From positions 179,614 to 243,613 of the forward strand of contig JAMBOW010000006.1 in the NCBI GenBank assembly GCA_023715865.1: a stretch of DNA of 64,000 nt, given 5' to 3'. Below the pieces are notes generated by a model. It was not told the DNA's origin. It worked only from the letters and a program-made list of their open reading frames with translations, and made no database searches. This stretch comes from Neobacillus mesonae (lineage in GTDB: Bacteria; Bacillota; Bacilli; Paenibacillales; Paenibacillaceae). This document shows, one piece after another, positions 8,159 through 17,431 of this stretch (position 1 is its first letter; the number at the start of each line of letters is the position of its first letter). Position numbers and translations under genes: made by a program.

Positions 8159-10401
8159 GGTTTGCTACATACCGAAAAGTGATCTTCTTCCTTCTTCTTG
8201 CCCTTGTTGTGGTCTTTGCGGTGAGCAGACTTGAGGTGAAGTTCAGAGAAGATCAAACAGCCCAGGCAGCCCAGCCGGATCCATCATCGGGAAGTGCAGA
8301 GCAGCAGGAGGCCGTGCTTCCGAGCGAAGCCGATTTTAACCAAGCAGCAGAGACTGGAATACTTATTCTCAAAGTGGATGAGACGACAGGACATTTTATC
8401 GTCGAGGATAAACGGAATGGAAATGTGTGGAGGTCCTATCCCAACCCGGAGGACTTTGAAAATGAAACGATCGGCGGGATTTGGAAGACGCATCTTGTCT
8501 CACCGCTAATGTTTCAGTATACGGATTTTTCCGTGTATAATACGCAGCCTCGCGAAAGCAATTTCAGGACCTTAGGCGGAACGATTAAGGACATCACAGA
8601 AATTGATGGCGGTGTGCAGTGGACATACGATATGCCTGCGCTTGGATTTTCTGTCCCGGTGCAGATTCGCATACAAGACGATTACCTTGAGACCAAAATT
8701 ATCGACAAGGGGATCAAGGAAGAACAATACAGTCTGATCTGGCTTCGATTATTTCCTTTTATGGCTGCAGAGCATTCAGCTGACAGGGAAGGCTACTTAT
8801 TCGTTCCAGACGGGTCCGGTACGCTCATCGCTTATGACGATCATCGACTGAATACCAATCTTGGCTATCAGGAAAGTGTTTACGGCAAGGACCCGTCGTT
8901 TATGAGCCGGCTTGGCTTCAGTTCTCGTTATCCGGCCCAAATGCCGGTATTTGGAATCCACTCAGGAGATAAGGGCTTGCTTGCCGTAATTGAAGACGGA
9001 GCCGAATACAGCGACATCTTTGCCGCACCGTCCGGTATGCTGAGCAGCTATAACTGGATTACGGCACAACAGACGTACAGAGCACCATTTGAGCAGATTA
9101 CGAACCGGAGCAAAGGAACGAGCTTTACGACCTACAACAAGGATGAGCGGTTCGGAACGGATCGGGCAGTACGTTATTATTTGCTGGATAAGGGCAAGTC
9201 CGATTACGTAGGCATGGCAGAGAGATACCGTACGTATCTGATGGAAGAGAAGGGATTAAGAAGGCTGACCGATATCGGATCAGATCTGCCCCTGCATATT
9301 ACGCTCCTTGGCGGTGATTCCGAAGACGGTATGCTGGGCAGCCGCTATATCAAGGCAACGACAACAGAGGAGGCTGCGGATATCCTTTCCGATCTGCGGA
9401 GACGCGGAATAGAACAAATGTCAGTCACTTACTTAGGCTGGCAGAAAGGCGGATATGCGGAGTATGGCGGGTATTTTGATGTCGATACGGAGCTTGGCGG
9501 CGAGCAGGGAATGAAGACCTTTATCGAGCATGCCCATTCGATGGATATTCCGGTCATGCTGGGAGTCAATTATGAGTTTAATAATACCGGTAACGGAGGC
9601 TTTAGAGAGCAATATCATGCGATTCGAAATATGGCAGGGACAATGCAGGAGGCGCGAATCCGCGGCGGCGAGGTATATATGGCCAGCAAGCAGTTCATTC
9701 TTGAAGCACTGCAGAAGGAACTGGGCTCCTATGCGAAGCTGGGTGCAGACGGTTTGTTACTTATGGAAACAGGCAGCCGCTTGGAAAGCGACTATAATAC
9801 CCGGATCGGCGTAACACGTACGGATTCTATTTCTATTCAGCAGGAACTGTTTGACCTTGTTAGAAGCGAGCTCGGTGAGGCATGGGTAGAAAGTCCAAAT
9901 TTCTATATGCTGGGCAGCGTTACGCATGTGAATGCCCTCCCTGATGATTACTCATACGATTTATTTTCGCAAGAGGCGGTTCCTTTTGCACAGATCGCAC
10001 TGCATGGGTTGATTCCATACACCTCAGGATTTGAAAATGACAGACAGCAATTCTCACACGATTTCTTGCGTGATATTGAATTCGGCGCGCTGCCTTCATT
10101 TATTTTTACAGCATCTGCTGCCGAAAAGCTGACCGAGGCGCATGGTCTCCAGCTAAAAAGCTCTCATTATGAGAGCTGGGCTGAAACGGCGGCTTTGGAG
10201 TACAGCCGATATAATGAAGCCCTCTCCGAAGTTCAGGATCAATTTATTGTGGGGCATCAGGAGCTTGCGGAAGGCGTGAAGGCAACAACGTATGAAAACG
10301 GAACGATGATCATCGTCAATTATACGGAAGCACCGTTCGTCTATAAAGGCCATGAAATTGCCGGGCAAAGTTACTCGCTGGTGAAGGAGGGCGGGGCTTA
10401 A
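8155..10401 (+). CDS. DUF5696-type membrane-anchored protein
   Basis: A 748-residue protein with one N-terminal membrane anchor (residues ~9-24, FFLLLALVVVFAVS) and a large external part. I recognise it as the DUF5696 type found with sugar ABC transporters in Paenibacillaceae. The central part has alternating beta/alpha segments with acidic residues after strands (GGYFDVDTELGG, GADGLLLMETGS) like a glycosidase TIM barrel, and the C-terminus has a short beta-domain (GTMIIVNYTEAP). It starts with GTG overlapping the previous stop by 4 bases (GTGA), and its own stop overlaps the next start by one base (TAATG). This tight coupling suggests stoichiometric production with the NHL-Yip1 protein and second permease pair. 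Glycosidase activity is not established. Confidence 0.82.
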   Translation: MRFATYRKVIFFLLLALVVVFAVSRLEVKFREDQTAQAAQPDPSSGSAEQQEAVLPSEADFNQAAETGILILKVDETTGHFIVEDKRNGNVWRSYPNPEDFENETIGGIWKTHLVSPLMFQYTDFSVYNTQPRESNFRTLGGTIKDITEIDGGVQWTYDMPALGFSVPVQIRIQDDYLETKIIDKGIKEEQYSLIWLRLFPFMAAEHSADREGYLFVPDGSGTLIAYDDHRLNTNLGYQESVYGKDPSFMSRLGFSSRYPAQMPVFGIHSGDKGLLAVIEDGAEYSDIFAAPSGMLSSYNWITAQQTYRAPFEQITNRSKGTSFTTYNKDERFGTDRAVRYYLLDKGKSDYVGMAERYRTYLMEEKGLRRLTDIGSDLPLHITLLGGDSEDGMLGSRYIKATTTEEAADILSDLRRRGIEQMSVTYLGWQKGGYAEYGGYFDVDTELGGEQGMKTFIEHAHSMDIPVMLGVNYEFNNTGNGGFREQYHAIRNMAGTMQEARIRGGEVYMASKQFILEALQKELGSYAKLGADGLLLMETGSRLESDYNTRIGVTRTDSISIQQELFDLVRSELGEAWVESPNFYMLGSVTHVNALPDDYSYDLFSQEAVPFAQIALHGLIPYTSGFENDRQQFSHDFLRDIEFGALPSFIFTASAAEKLTEAHGLQLKSSHYESWAETAALEYSRYNEALSEVQDQFIVGHQELAEGVKATTYENGTMIIVNYTEAPFVYKGHEIAGQSYSLVKEGGA

Positions 10402-11270
10402 TGAAACGAAAAAAGAGGCGGCTCAGCGCACAGGCGCATCGGAAGCTGTGGGGCTCCATCTTCATCTCCAACTGGGTGATCGGCTTTATCATTTTTATGG
10501 CTTTTCCGCTGGTGTATTCGCTCTATATGAGCTTTAACCATCTGGAGATCCTTGCCAGCGGCCTTAAAGTCGAGTACAGGGGGCTAGCACATTACAAAAC
10601 GATTCTATTCGAGAACGGCAGGTATCTCTATGAAGGTCTGATTCCGTTTCTTCGAGAAGCGCTGCTTATGATTCCGGTTATTGTCATCTTCGCACTGCTT
10701 ATCGCCATTATGCTGAATCAGCGGTTTGCCGGACGTACTGCGTTCAGAGTTATCTTTTTTCTGCCAGTCATATTTACAACAGGTCAAGTCATTGAAGAAT
10801 TTATGGCACAGGGCGAAGGAGATATCGAGTTTCTTGCGAGATATAATATTGCTTCCTTCGTTACAGAATTGCTCCCTGGCAGCTGGGCAGCGCCGATTAT
10901 CTCGGTGCTAGGCTCATTTGTCCTTGTGCTGTGGTATTCCGGTGTACAAATCTTGATCTTTCTTGCGGGAAGGCAGACGATTTCCAAATCCATTTACGAG
11001 GCAGCAAGGATGGATGGAGCAACCCCTTGGGAAACGTTCTGGAAAATAACACTGCCGGAGATGGTTCCTTTCATTTTGCTGAATATGATCTACACTGTAG
11101 TGGATTTGTTTACATTCCCGACTAATCCCGTGATTGACATGGTCAATACGACAGATTATGGACTGTCCAGCGCTCTCGCTTGGATCTATTTCAGTATTAT
11201 TCTCGTGTTTTTGGGTATCATCTTCTTCCTTTTTTCGAGAATTTCACGCAGGGCCAATGCTTACCGCTAA
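10401..11270 (+). CDS. Sugar ABC transporter permease, second pair (UgpA-like)
   Basis: A second MalF/UgpA-class permease, 289 residues, in the same operon as the first pair. The EAA loop is EAARMDGATPWETFWKITLP. The start codon overlaps the DUF5696 stop by one base (TAATG) and the upstream ribosome site is GGAGGGCGGGG. Sequence differs clearly from the first UgpA-like subunit, so this is a distinct importer channel rather than a recent duplication. No ATPase gene lies beside this pair within the window, so it probably shares the one at the window edge. Confidence 0.9.
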   Translation: MKRKKRRLSAQAHRKLWGSIFISNWVIGFIIFMAFPLVYSLYMSFNHLEILASGLKVEYRGLAHYKTILFENGRYLYEGLIPFLREALLMIPVIVIFALLIAIMLNQRFAGRTAFRVIFFLPVIFTTGQVIEEFMAQGEGDIEFLARYNIASFVTELLPGSWAAPIISVLGSFVLVLWYSGVQILIFLAGRQTISKSIYEAARMDGATPWETFWKITLPEMVPFILLNMIYTVVDLFTFPTNPVIDMVNTTDYGLSSALAWIYFSIILVFLGIIFFLFSRISRRANAYR

Positions 11271-11282
11271 AGGAGGTCAATC

Positions 11283-12242
11283 ATGGCTAAACCGATCTTC
11301 GCCAAAAACAAAACAAAAAGCCTGCCGCTTACTGCCCGCCGTCTTGTGAAGACAAAGCTTATCGGACTGGAGGCCGACAAAGGCCTTATATTTAAATGCT
11401 TTCTGTATATCATCCTTATTGATACAGCTTATATCTATCTTAATCCTATTTTCTTTATGATTACGAGCATGATTAAGGATTCGGTGGATCTCATGGATCC
11501 GGCCGTGACCTGGGTTCCGCGAGTCATTTATTTCGGCATGCTGCAGGACGCATGGGAAATGCTGCAATATCCCAAAGCACTAACCATCAGTCTTTCGCTT
11601 TCCACAAGCATTGCCGTATTTCAGACCATTTCATGTGCAATTGCGGGTTATGCCTTTGCGAGGCTTGACATTCCCTTTAAGAACTTCTGGTTCTTCTGCC
11701 TGCTGCTTACGTTTATCGTGCCGCCGCAGCTGACCGTCCTCCCGAAGCTTATTGCAGCGTCACAGCTGGGGCTTCTTGAGTCTTATGTTCCGCTCGTGCT
11801 GCCTGCTTTGTTTGGCCAAGGCGTCAAAGGTGCGTTGTTCGTCATTATTTACAGACAGTTTTTCGCAAAGCAGCCGAAGGAGCTGGAGGAGGCGGCGATG
11901 ATGGACGGGGCCAATCCTTTAAAAGTATTTTTCAGAGTGATGCTGCCGCTGGCAAGACCTGCTATCGTCGTTGTGTTCCTTTTTTCCTTCGTATGGAACT
12001 GGAATGACTTCTATACGCCGAGCATCTTCCTGCATGGCATGGAGGATCAACCTTTATCGGTTGGTGTGGCGAGCATAACGAACGAAATTAATATGAGAGC
12101 GGAAGAAATCGGACCTTCTATTTATGATGAGCCGATGAAGATGGCTGCTTCTTTCCTTATGATACTGCCTCCACTCATTCTGTATATTTTTGCGCAAAGG
12201 TGGTTCGTAGAAGGAGTTGACCGTACAGGTCTCGTAGAATAA
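11283..12242 (+). CDS. Carbohydrate ABC transporter permease, second pair (MalG-like)
   Basis: MalG-class permease of 319 residues, 12 bases downstream of its partner and preceded by a strong AAAGGAGG site. Six membrane segments are visible after a basic N-terminal stretch. The EAA loop reads EEAAMMDGANPLKVFFRVML. Its gene is followed after 45 bases by the glycosidase gene, with no terminator between, so transcription very likely continues. Confidence 0.9.
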   Translation: MAKPIFAKNKTKSLPLTARRLVKTKLIGLEADKGLIFKCFLYIILIDTAYIYLNPIFFMITSMIKDSVDLMDPAVTWVPRVIYFGMLQDAWEMLQYPKALTISLSLSTSIAVFQTISCAIAGYAFARLDIPFKNFWFFCLLLTFIVPPQLTVLPKLIAASQLGLLESYVPLVLPALFGQGVKGALFVIIYRQFFAKQPKELEEAAMMDGANPLKVFFRVMLPLARPAIVVVFLFSFVWNWNDFYTPSIFLHGMEDQPLSVGVASITNEINMRAEEIGPSIYDEPMKMAASFLMILPPLILYIFAQRWFVEGVDRTGLVE

Positions 12243-12287
12243 GTAATTGTACAAATAAATCTCTTCCGGAAAGGAGACTTCTTCGTC

Positions 12288-14771
12288 TTGCAGATCAATC
12301 TGAATCATATGAGAGAACAATTCCTTGAGCCGGATGGATCCTACACTCCGCTGCCTTTCTGGTTCTGGAACGGTAACCTGGAGCAGGAGGAGCTGCTAAG
12401 GCAGCTCCATGATTTCCGTGACAAAGGGGTAGAGGGCTTTGTCCTTCATCCGCGTATCGGTATTCCTGACACGCTTCCATATTTATCGGAGGCTTTTATG
12501 GACCTTGTGGAAATTGTGACGGATGAAGCAGCGAAGTTGAACATGCAGGTCATTTTGTACGATGAGGGGATGTATCCGTCAGGCAGCGCCAATGGAGAAA
12601 TTGTGCGACGCAGACCGGATTATGCAAGCCGAGGGCTGGTCATGCTGGAACAGCTGGTGAAGGATACACGAGCGTGGACGATTCCGCTCGAGGAAGGGGA
12701 TCGAATTGTATCTGTACAGGCGGTTAGAAAAACAGGTCCGAACGTTGATCAAATGGATCATAGCAGCACTCGGCTTATCACAGCTGCAGACCGTACGGTG
12801 AGCTTTAACCCGCCAGATGATGAAGAATGGTTATATATCGCTTTTATTGATCGATTCAGTAACGGGACCATTCGAGGCATTCACTACGGTCAAGATGACG
12901 GGGAGCCGGATGCTCCGCGTGCGGCAGATCTGTTAAACCCTGAAGCCGTGCAGCTGTTTATTGAGCTTACCCATGAGCGATATTATGCGCGCATCGGACG
13001 CCATTTTGGTCAGAGCGTCATTGCAATGTTTACGGATGAACCGGATTTACTGGGCAGAAGACACCGTAAAGGCATGCAGCCCTGGACCGCAGACTTTCTT
13101 GAGGAGTTTATCCGCTTTGGCAACCGTGAGGAGGATTTAGCAGCCTTATGGCTGGATACGGACGGAAATGCAGCAGAGATTCGAAGCAGATACCGCAAGG
13201 CGGTTAGGGACCGGATGGAGCGGGCTTTCTACAAACCGCTGCATGACTGGTGCGAGGAACACGGCATCGCTTTGACTGGTCACCCTGCGGCCAGCGATGA
13301 CATCGGTTTGCTGCGCTATTTTCATATTCCTGGTCAGGATGTCGTGTGGCGCTGGCTTGCACCAGAGGATGACAAAGGAGTCACTGGAAAGCACAGCACG
13401 ATGGGGAAATGCTCCGCAGATTCAGCACGGCACCGGAACAAGCTGAAAAATTTGAATGAGTGCTTCGGCGTTTGCGGTAAAGGCAACAGCTGGGCGCTGA
13501 CGGCTGATGATATGAAATGGTACCTGGACTGGTTGTTTGTCCGGGGCGTGAATATGATCTGTCCGCATGCCTTTTATTATTCCATAGAAGGAAAGCGGCT
13601 TCATGAGCGGGCTCCTGATGTCGGTCCCCACAATATTTGGTGGCCGGAATACGGACGCTTTTCCCAATATATGAAGCGGATGAGCTGGGTCATGACAGGC
13701 AGCATAAACCAAACACAGGTTGCTGTTCTATGCCATGCAGACCACTTGTCCTGGGAATTGACAAGGCCGCTTTATGAGCATCAGATTGAATTTAATTATC
13801 TGGAGGAGGAGCTTCTTCAGCAGGATTGTGTAATGGAAGAAGGGCTGATATCTATTGCAAATCAGCAGTATGGCATTGTTCTATTAGAGGACGCAAATCA
13901 TTTCGAAACAGAAACTTTGGAGCGGCTTGAAGAATTTATCCGGCAAGGCGGAGTCGTCCTGGAGCACAAACAGGGGAGCTCGAGCTTGGACCGGAGTGTT
14001 CAGCCCGGTTGGGATATACTTGATTCCGCAACCGAAATGGCTGACAGCCTTAGAAGGTTGCTGCCTTACAGGGCTGAATTTAAACCCGCAAGTTCTGATC
14101 TTAGAATGAGCCATGTTAAGAAGGACGGGATTCATCTGTATGTGCTGGTGAATGAAGGAGACTCGAGCATCGAAGGCTCTTTGTTCATGCATGAACAGGG
14201 AACGATTGAGGTATGGGATGCTTGGAACGGAGCAGTAAGGCCTGCGCAGACAGGGCTGCGTGCTGGCGGTATGGACATCAGCTTACAGATAGAACGAAGA
14301 CAAAGCCTCATTATTGCCATGGATCCTGCAGGGGCCGTAACTTCAGGTGCAATTAGAACGAGGGAAGAAGCTTCCGTGGAGGACTTTTCCGACGGCTGGA
14401 GTGTTGATGGCTTGGAGGGCTTCATTCCTCTTACCTCATGGACGGAGTGGGAAGGAAAGGCTCATTTTTCAGGCACACTGATCTACACCAGAGAAATTCA
14501 GTGGGACAGGACTGATTCCTACGAGGATATAGTGCTTCATTTAGGAGAAGTTCACGAGATGGCGCGAGTGTTCTTGAACGGAGAGCTCGTTGATGTAAGG
14601 CTGTGGTCTCCCTACTGCTTCTCGCTAAAAGAACATCTGCAGCAGGGTACTAATCTTCTGCAGGTAGAAGTGACAAATACACTGGCCAATCGTTACGACA
14701 ATGAATCCTTTACCTCTGGATTGCTTGGTCCTGTGTCCATCGTTTGCAGTGTCAAAGTGACAGACAAATAA
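12288..14771 (+). CDS. Glycoside hydrolase, GH106-like (putative alpha-L-rhamnosidase)
   Basis: An 827-residue protein with no signal peptide, so probably cytoplasmic and acting on imported oligosaccharides. The N-terminal half carries family-type motifs (PLPFWFWNGNLEQEEL, VEGFVLHPRIGIP, LYDEGMYPSGSANGE, AMFTDEPDLLGRR) and the C-terminal ~130 residues form a jelly-roll typical of large rhamnosidase-type enzymes (LHLGEVHEMARVFLNGELVD). The acidic residues in DEGMYPSG and TDEPD are plausible catalytic candidates. TTG 12288 is preferred because GAAAGGAGA lies 10 bases upstream; ATG 12309 is the alternative. Known GH106 members remove rhamnose from rhamnogalacturonan or related glycans; assignment here is by motif recall. 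Confidence 0.78.
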   Translation: MQINLNHMREQFLEPDGSYTPLPFWFWNGNLEQEELLRQLHDFRDKGVEGFVLHPRIGIPDTLPYLSEAFMDLVEIVTDEAAKLNMQVILYDEGMYPSGSANGEIVRRRPDYASRGLVMLEQLVKDTRAWTIPLEEGDRIVSVQAVRKTGPNVDQMDHSSTRLITAADRTVSFNPPDDEEWLYIAFIDRFSNGTIRGIHYGQDDGEPDAPRAADLLNPEAVQLFIELTHERYYARIGRHFGQSVIAMFTDEPDLLGRRHRKGMQPWTADFLEEFIRFGNREEDLAALWLDTDGNAAEIRSRYRKAVRDRMERAFYKPLHDWCEEHGIALTGHPAASDDIGLLRYFHIPGQDVVWRWLAPEDDKGVTGKHSTMGKCSADSARHRNKLKNLNECFGVCGKGNSWALTADDMKWYLDWLFVRGVNMICPHAFYYSIEGKRLHERAPDVGPHNIWWPEYGRFSQYMKRMSWVMTGSINQTQVAVLCHADHLSWELTRPLYEHQIEFNYLEEELLQQDCVMEEGLISIANQQYGIVLLEDANHFETETLERLEEFIRQGGVVLEHKQGSSSLDRSVQPGWDILDSATEMADSLRRLLPYRAEFKPASSDLRMSHVKKDGIHLYVLVNEGDSSIEGSLFMHEQGTIEVWDAWNGAVRPAQTGLRAGGMDISLQIERRQSLIIAMDPAGAVTSGAIRTREEASVEDFSDGWSVDGLEGFIPLTSWTEWEGKAHFSGTLIYTREIQWDRTDSYEDIVLHLGEVHEMARVFLNGELVDVRLWSPYCFSLKEHLQQGTNLLQVEVTNTLANRYDNESFTSGLLGPVSIVCSVKVTDK

Positions 14772-14804
14772 ATAGTGTAGTGAGCATATCTTAATAATCA
14801 TAGA

Positions 14805-14842
14805 GCTGAAAACCTTGGCCGCTGAAGGCTGAGGTTTTCGTT
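14805..14842 (+). terminator. Candidate terminator after the first operon
   Basis: GAAAACCT (808-815) pairs with AGGTTTTC (832-839), with additional inner GCC/GGC pairing. The tail (GTTGTAATC) is poor in T, so termination may be weak and some read-through into the regulator gene is possible. Confidence 0.4.
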
Positions 14843-14909
14843 GTAATCAGCCTTTAGATATGCGCGCGCTCAGTATAAACGAAAAAGAGCAGATGCCCAT
14901 ATGAGTAAG

Positions 14910-14936
14910 TTGCCTTTCCTATCAAACGAATATAAT
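14910..14936 (+). promoter_or_regulatory. Candidate sigma-A promoter of the YesS-like regulator
   Basis: TTGCCT (14910-14915) and a perfect TATAAT (14931-14936) lie 44 bases upstream of the ATG of the regulator gene. The 15-base spacer is shorter than the preferred 17, which suggests a weak or activated promoter. Confidence 0.35.
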
Positions 14937-14979
14937 TTAAACGTTGTATCCGCTTTATTTTCATATTGGAGGGGGAGGA

Positions 14980-17316
14980 ATGAGAACACATCAACGCTCT
15001 AAAGGAAGGTTCTACCGCAAAAGCCTGCTTCTCATCCTATTTGCCGCAAGTATTCCTGGACTTATTGCAAGTCTGGGCATCTATTGGTTTGCCGTTACGG
15101 CGATCAAGGATGATATGACGGAGCTGCATCGGAAACAGATGGAGCAGCGTGCGTCGAGCATGGATGATTTATTAGGATACTTGGAGCAAAGCCTTGTGAA
15201 TTGGACCTCGGAAGCCCGTTTTGGCGAAGGTTTGAAAGAGGCGGACTTTTCTCTCCCTGCAAGTAGAAATGAAGCCGTGAACGTCGGCAAGATGCTGGAC
15301 ATGATTCAGGGGTCGCATCCGCTAATAGCCCAGGCTCAGCTTTACATACAGCAGGAAGGTCAGGAGTATTTATTTAATCCTCAGCTCTCACGGCTACAGG
15401 ATGACAAAATAAAAAAGGAATATGAAACGCTGTTAGCCGGCCCTAAGCGATTCATGTGGAGCACACAGCCGACCATTCTTCGCGGTGCATCCCAGGAGGG
15501 ACCTGCAAAGAAGGAGCCTGTTATTATGCTTTCCCACAAGATCAGCGGGGAGGATGGACAACCGTTTGGACTGCTCATGGTTACGCTCGTCCCGGAGAAG
15601 CTGCTGGATCAGCTGATGACACTCACCCCATACAATGAAGGCAGTGCTTTTCTACTGAATGAAAATATGAAGCCGATGGTGTCCAGCAATGAGGGCGCTT
15701 ATGCCGAGGTATTCGAACGCAGCCTGCGGGAGGATATTATGAAGACGGGCAAGCCAAACGGGAGCAGTGTGAAGGAATGGAGGGGCATTACCTACTCCGT
15801 GTCGTATAATACATTTGATCGGCTCGGTGAGGAATGGACTTATGTGGCAGCAGCACCGATGTCAGCCGTCACCTCCACGGTCGAGCTGGTGTCCAAAATT
15901 ATTTTTAATATCAGTTTGTTTATGCTTGCTGCAGCTTTAGTGCTTTCCTGGGTTGCTTCAAGGCATATTTATACTCCTGTTGAACGGATCACTAAGCTTC
16001 TCACAAGGAATAAAACGCTGGAGGATAACGGTCACCGAATTGATGAATTCAAGCTGTTTGAACAGGAATGGCAGGAGGTGACACTCGAGAGCAAGACCCT
16101 CCAGCTTCGGCTGGAGGAGGAGCTTCCGAGAGTTAAGGAAGGCTTCCTGCTTCAGCTGGTTCAAGGGCATTTGCACGGCTATTCAGAGAAGGAAATCCGG
16201 GAGAGGATGAAGCACTACGGATGGAAAGTAACAGGGCAGCAGTTTACGCTCATCAGCGTGCAGCTGACGGGTTTATCCAATGGAAATCACCGCTTCTTTA
16301 CAGATGAAGAAGGCCTTGCAACCTTCGCTGCAGCAAATATTGTGGGTGACACGGCCAAAGAGCATTTATCTCAATACAGCATCCTCAATTTTCAAAATCT
16401 TGTGATTGGGGTACTCGTTATTCACCCAGTGGAGGAACCGCAGATGGAGGCCTTTCATGCCTTTGCCGATGCGCTGACTGATGCGGTAAATAGAGTGCTT
16501 CGACTTGCAGTGACCGTGACAATCAGTCATTCAACAACACTTATTCGATCATTGCCGGATTTGTTGACCGCAGTATCTCAGGCAGCCTCCTTTAGGCTGT
16601 TCAAGGATGAGAATCAGGTCATAGATATGAACCGTGAGCCTGGAGATTCGAGGGAAAGTGCAAATTATCCTTTTTCACTTGATCGTGAAATTATAGAGAT
16701 GCTGCGTATGGGTGAACAGGAAAAGACGGAGAAGCTGATTGATGAGTTTCTGGACGAGGTTTCCGCGGGGGCAGGGAAGGAATATTGGGTTCAGCAATAC
16801 GTCTTTCAGCTGTATGGCAGTATTCAATACGTTATTTTACAGTCAGGAATCCAGCCCCATACCCTATTCAAGGGGATAAATATGTACGAACAGCTGTCTC
16901 GGATTCGTGAGCCCGGCCTGCTCTCACGCTGGTTAAAGGAGGCAGTCGTCCGGCCTTATATAGAGCATCTTAAGGAGCGGACAAATCTTCAAATGAAAAG
17001 GATGGTTGAGGAGACCATTCGGATTGTTCATAAGCAGTATATGCAGGATATATCGCTGGAAGGCTGTGCACACAGCGCCGGGACGACGCCGTATACCTTA
17101 AGCCGGCTGTTTAAGCAGATTACAGGCGTGAATTTTGTGGACTATTTGACGGAATATCGCGTTGACCGAGCTAAGGAGATGCTGCGGCTGACAGATATGA
17201 AGATTAATGAGATTGCCGAAGGCGTCGGATATAAACACAGCTATTTTAACCGTATCTTTAAGAAGTATGAAGGACTGACGCCGAGTCAGTACAGGGATAA
17301 ATGGGCAGCAGGCTGA
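14980..17316 (+). CDS. Membrane-bound AraC-family transcriptional regulator (YesS-like)
   Basis: A 778-residue regulator. An N-terminal membrane segment (~16-38), an external sensor region (~40-305), a second membrane segment (~306-326), a cytoplasmic linker and a C-terminal AraC/XylS double helix-turn-helix (~670-778, with HSYFNRIFKKYEGLTPSQYR) are visible. This is the architecture of B. subtilis YesS, regulator in the rhamnogalacturonan cluster. ATG 14980 is preceded by GGAGGGGGAGG; the frame is open from 14944 but without a ribosome site. The external domain may sense oligosaccharide or the solute-binding protein at the cell surface and activate the neighbouring operons; this is inference. 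Confidence 0.88.
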   Translation: MRTHQRSKGRFYRKSLLLILFAASIPGLIASLGIYWFAVTAIKDDMTELHRKQMEQRASSMDDLLGYLEQSLVNWTSEARFGEGLKEADFSLPASRNEAVNVGKMLDMIQGSHPLIAQAQLYIQQEGQEYLFNPQLSRLQDDKIKKEYETLLAGPKRFMWSTQPTILRGASQEGPAKKEPVIMLSHKISGEDGQPFGLLMVTLVPEKLLDQLMTLTPYNEGSAFLLNENMKPMVSSNEGAYAEVFERSLREDIMKTGKPNGSSVKEWRGITYSVSYNTFDRLGEEWTYVAAAPMSAVTSTVELVSKIIFNISLFMLAAALVLSWVASRHIYTPVERITKLLTRNKTLEDNGHRIDEFKLFEQEWQEVTLESKTLQLRLEEELPRVKEGFLLQLVQGHLHGYSEKEIRERMKHYGWKVTGQQFTLISVQLTGLSNGNHRFFTDEEGLATFAAANIVGDTAKEHLSQYSILNFQNLVIGVLVIHPVEEPQMEAFHAFADALTDAVNRVLRLAVTVTISHSTTLIRSLPDLLTAVSQAASFRLFKDENQVIDMNREPGDSRESANYPFSLDREIIEMLRMGEQEKTEKLIDEFLDEVSAGAGKEYWVQQYVFQLYGSIQYVILQSGIQPHTLFKGINMYEQLSRIREPGLLSRWLKEAVVRPYIEHLKERTNLQMKRMVEETIRIVHKQYMQDISLEGCAHSAGTTPYTLSRLFKQITGVNFVDYLTEYRVDRAKEMLRLTDMKINEIAEGVGYKHSYFNRIFKKYEGLTPSQYRDKWAAG

Positions 17317-17431
17317 GCAGGACGAGCACAAGATGAACAAAATTAGGATTCATTTAACGATTTAGACAGTGTATTGCTAGCAGGGAAAAATTGATTAGTA
17401 GACCCTTATATCGCGGCTTAGAGAGAATTAT

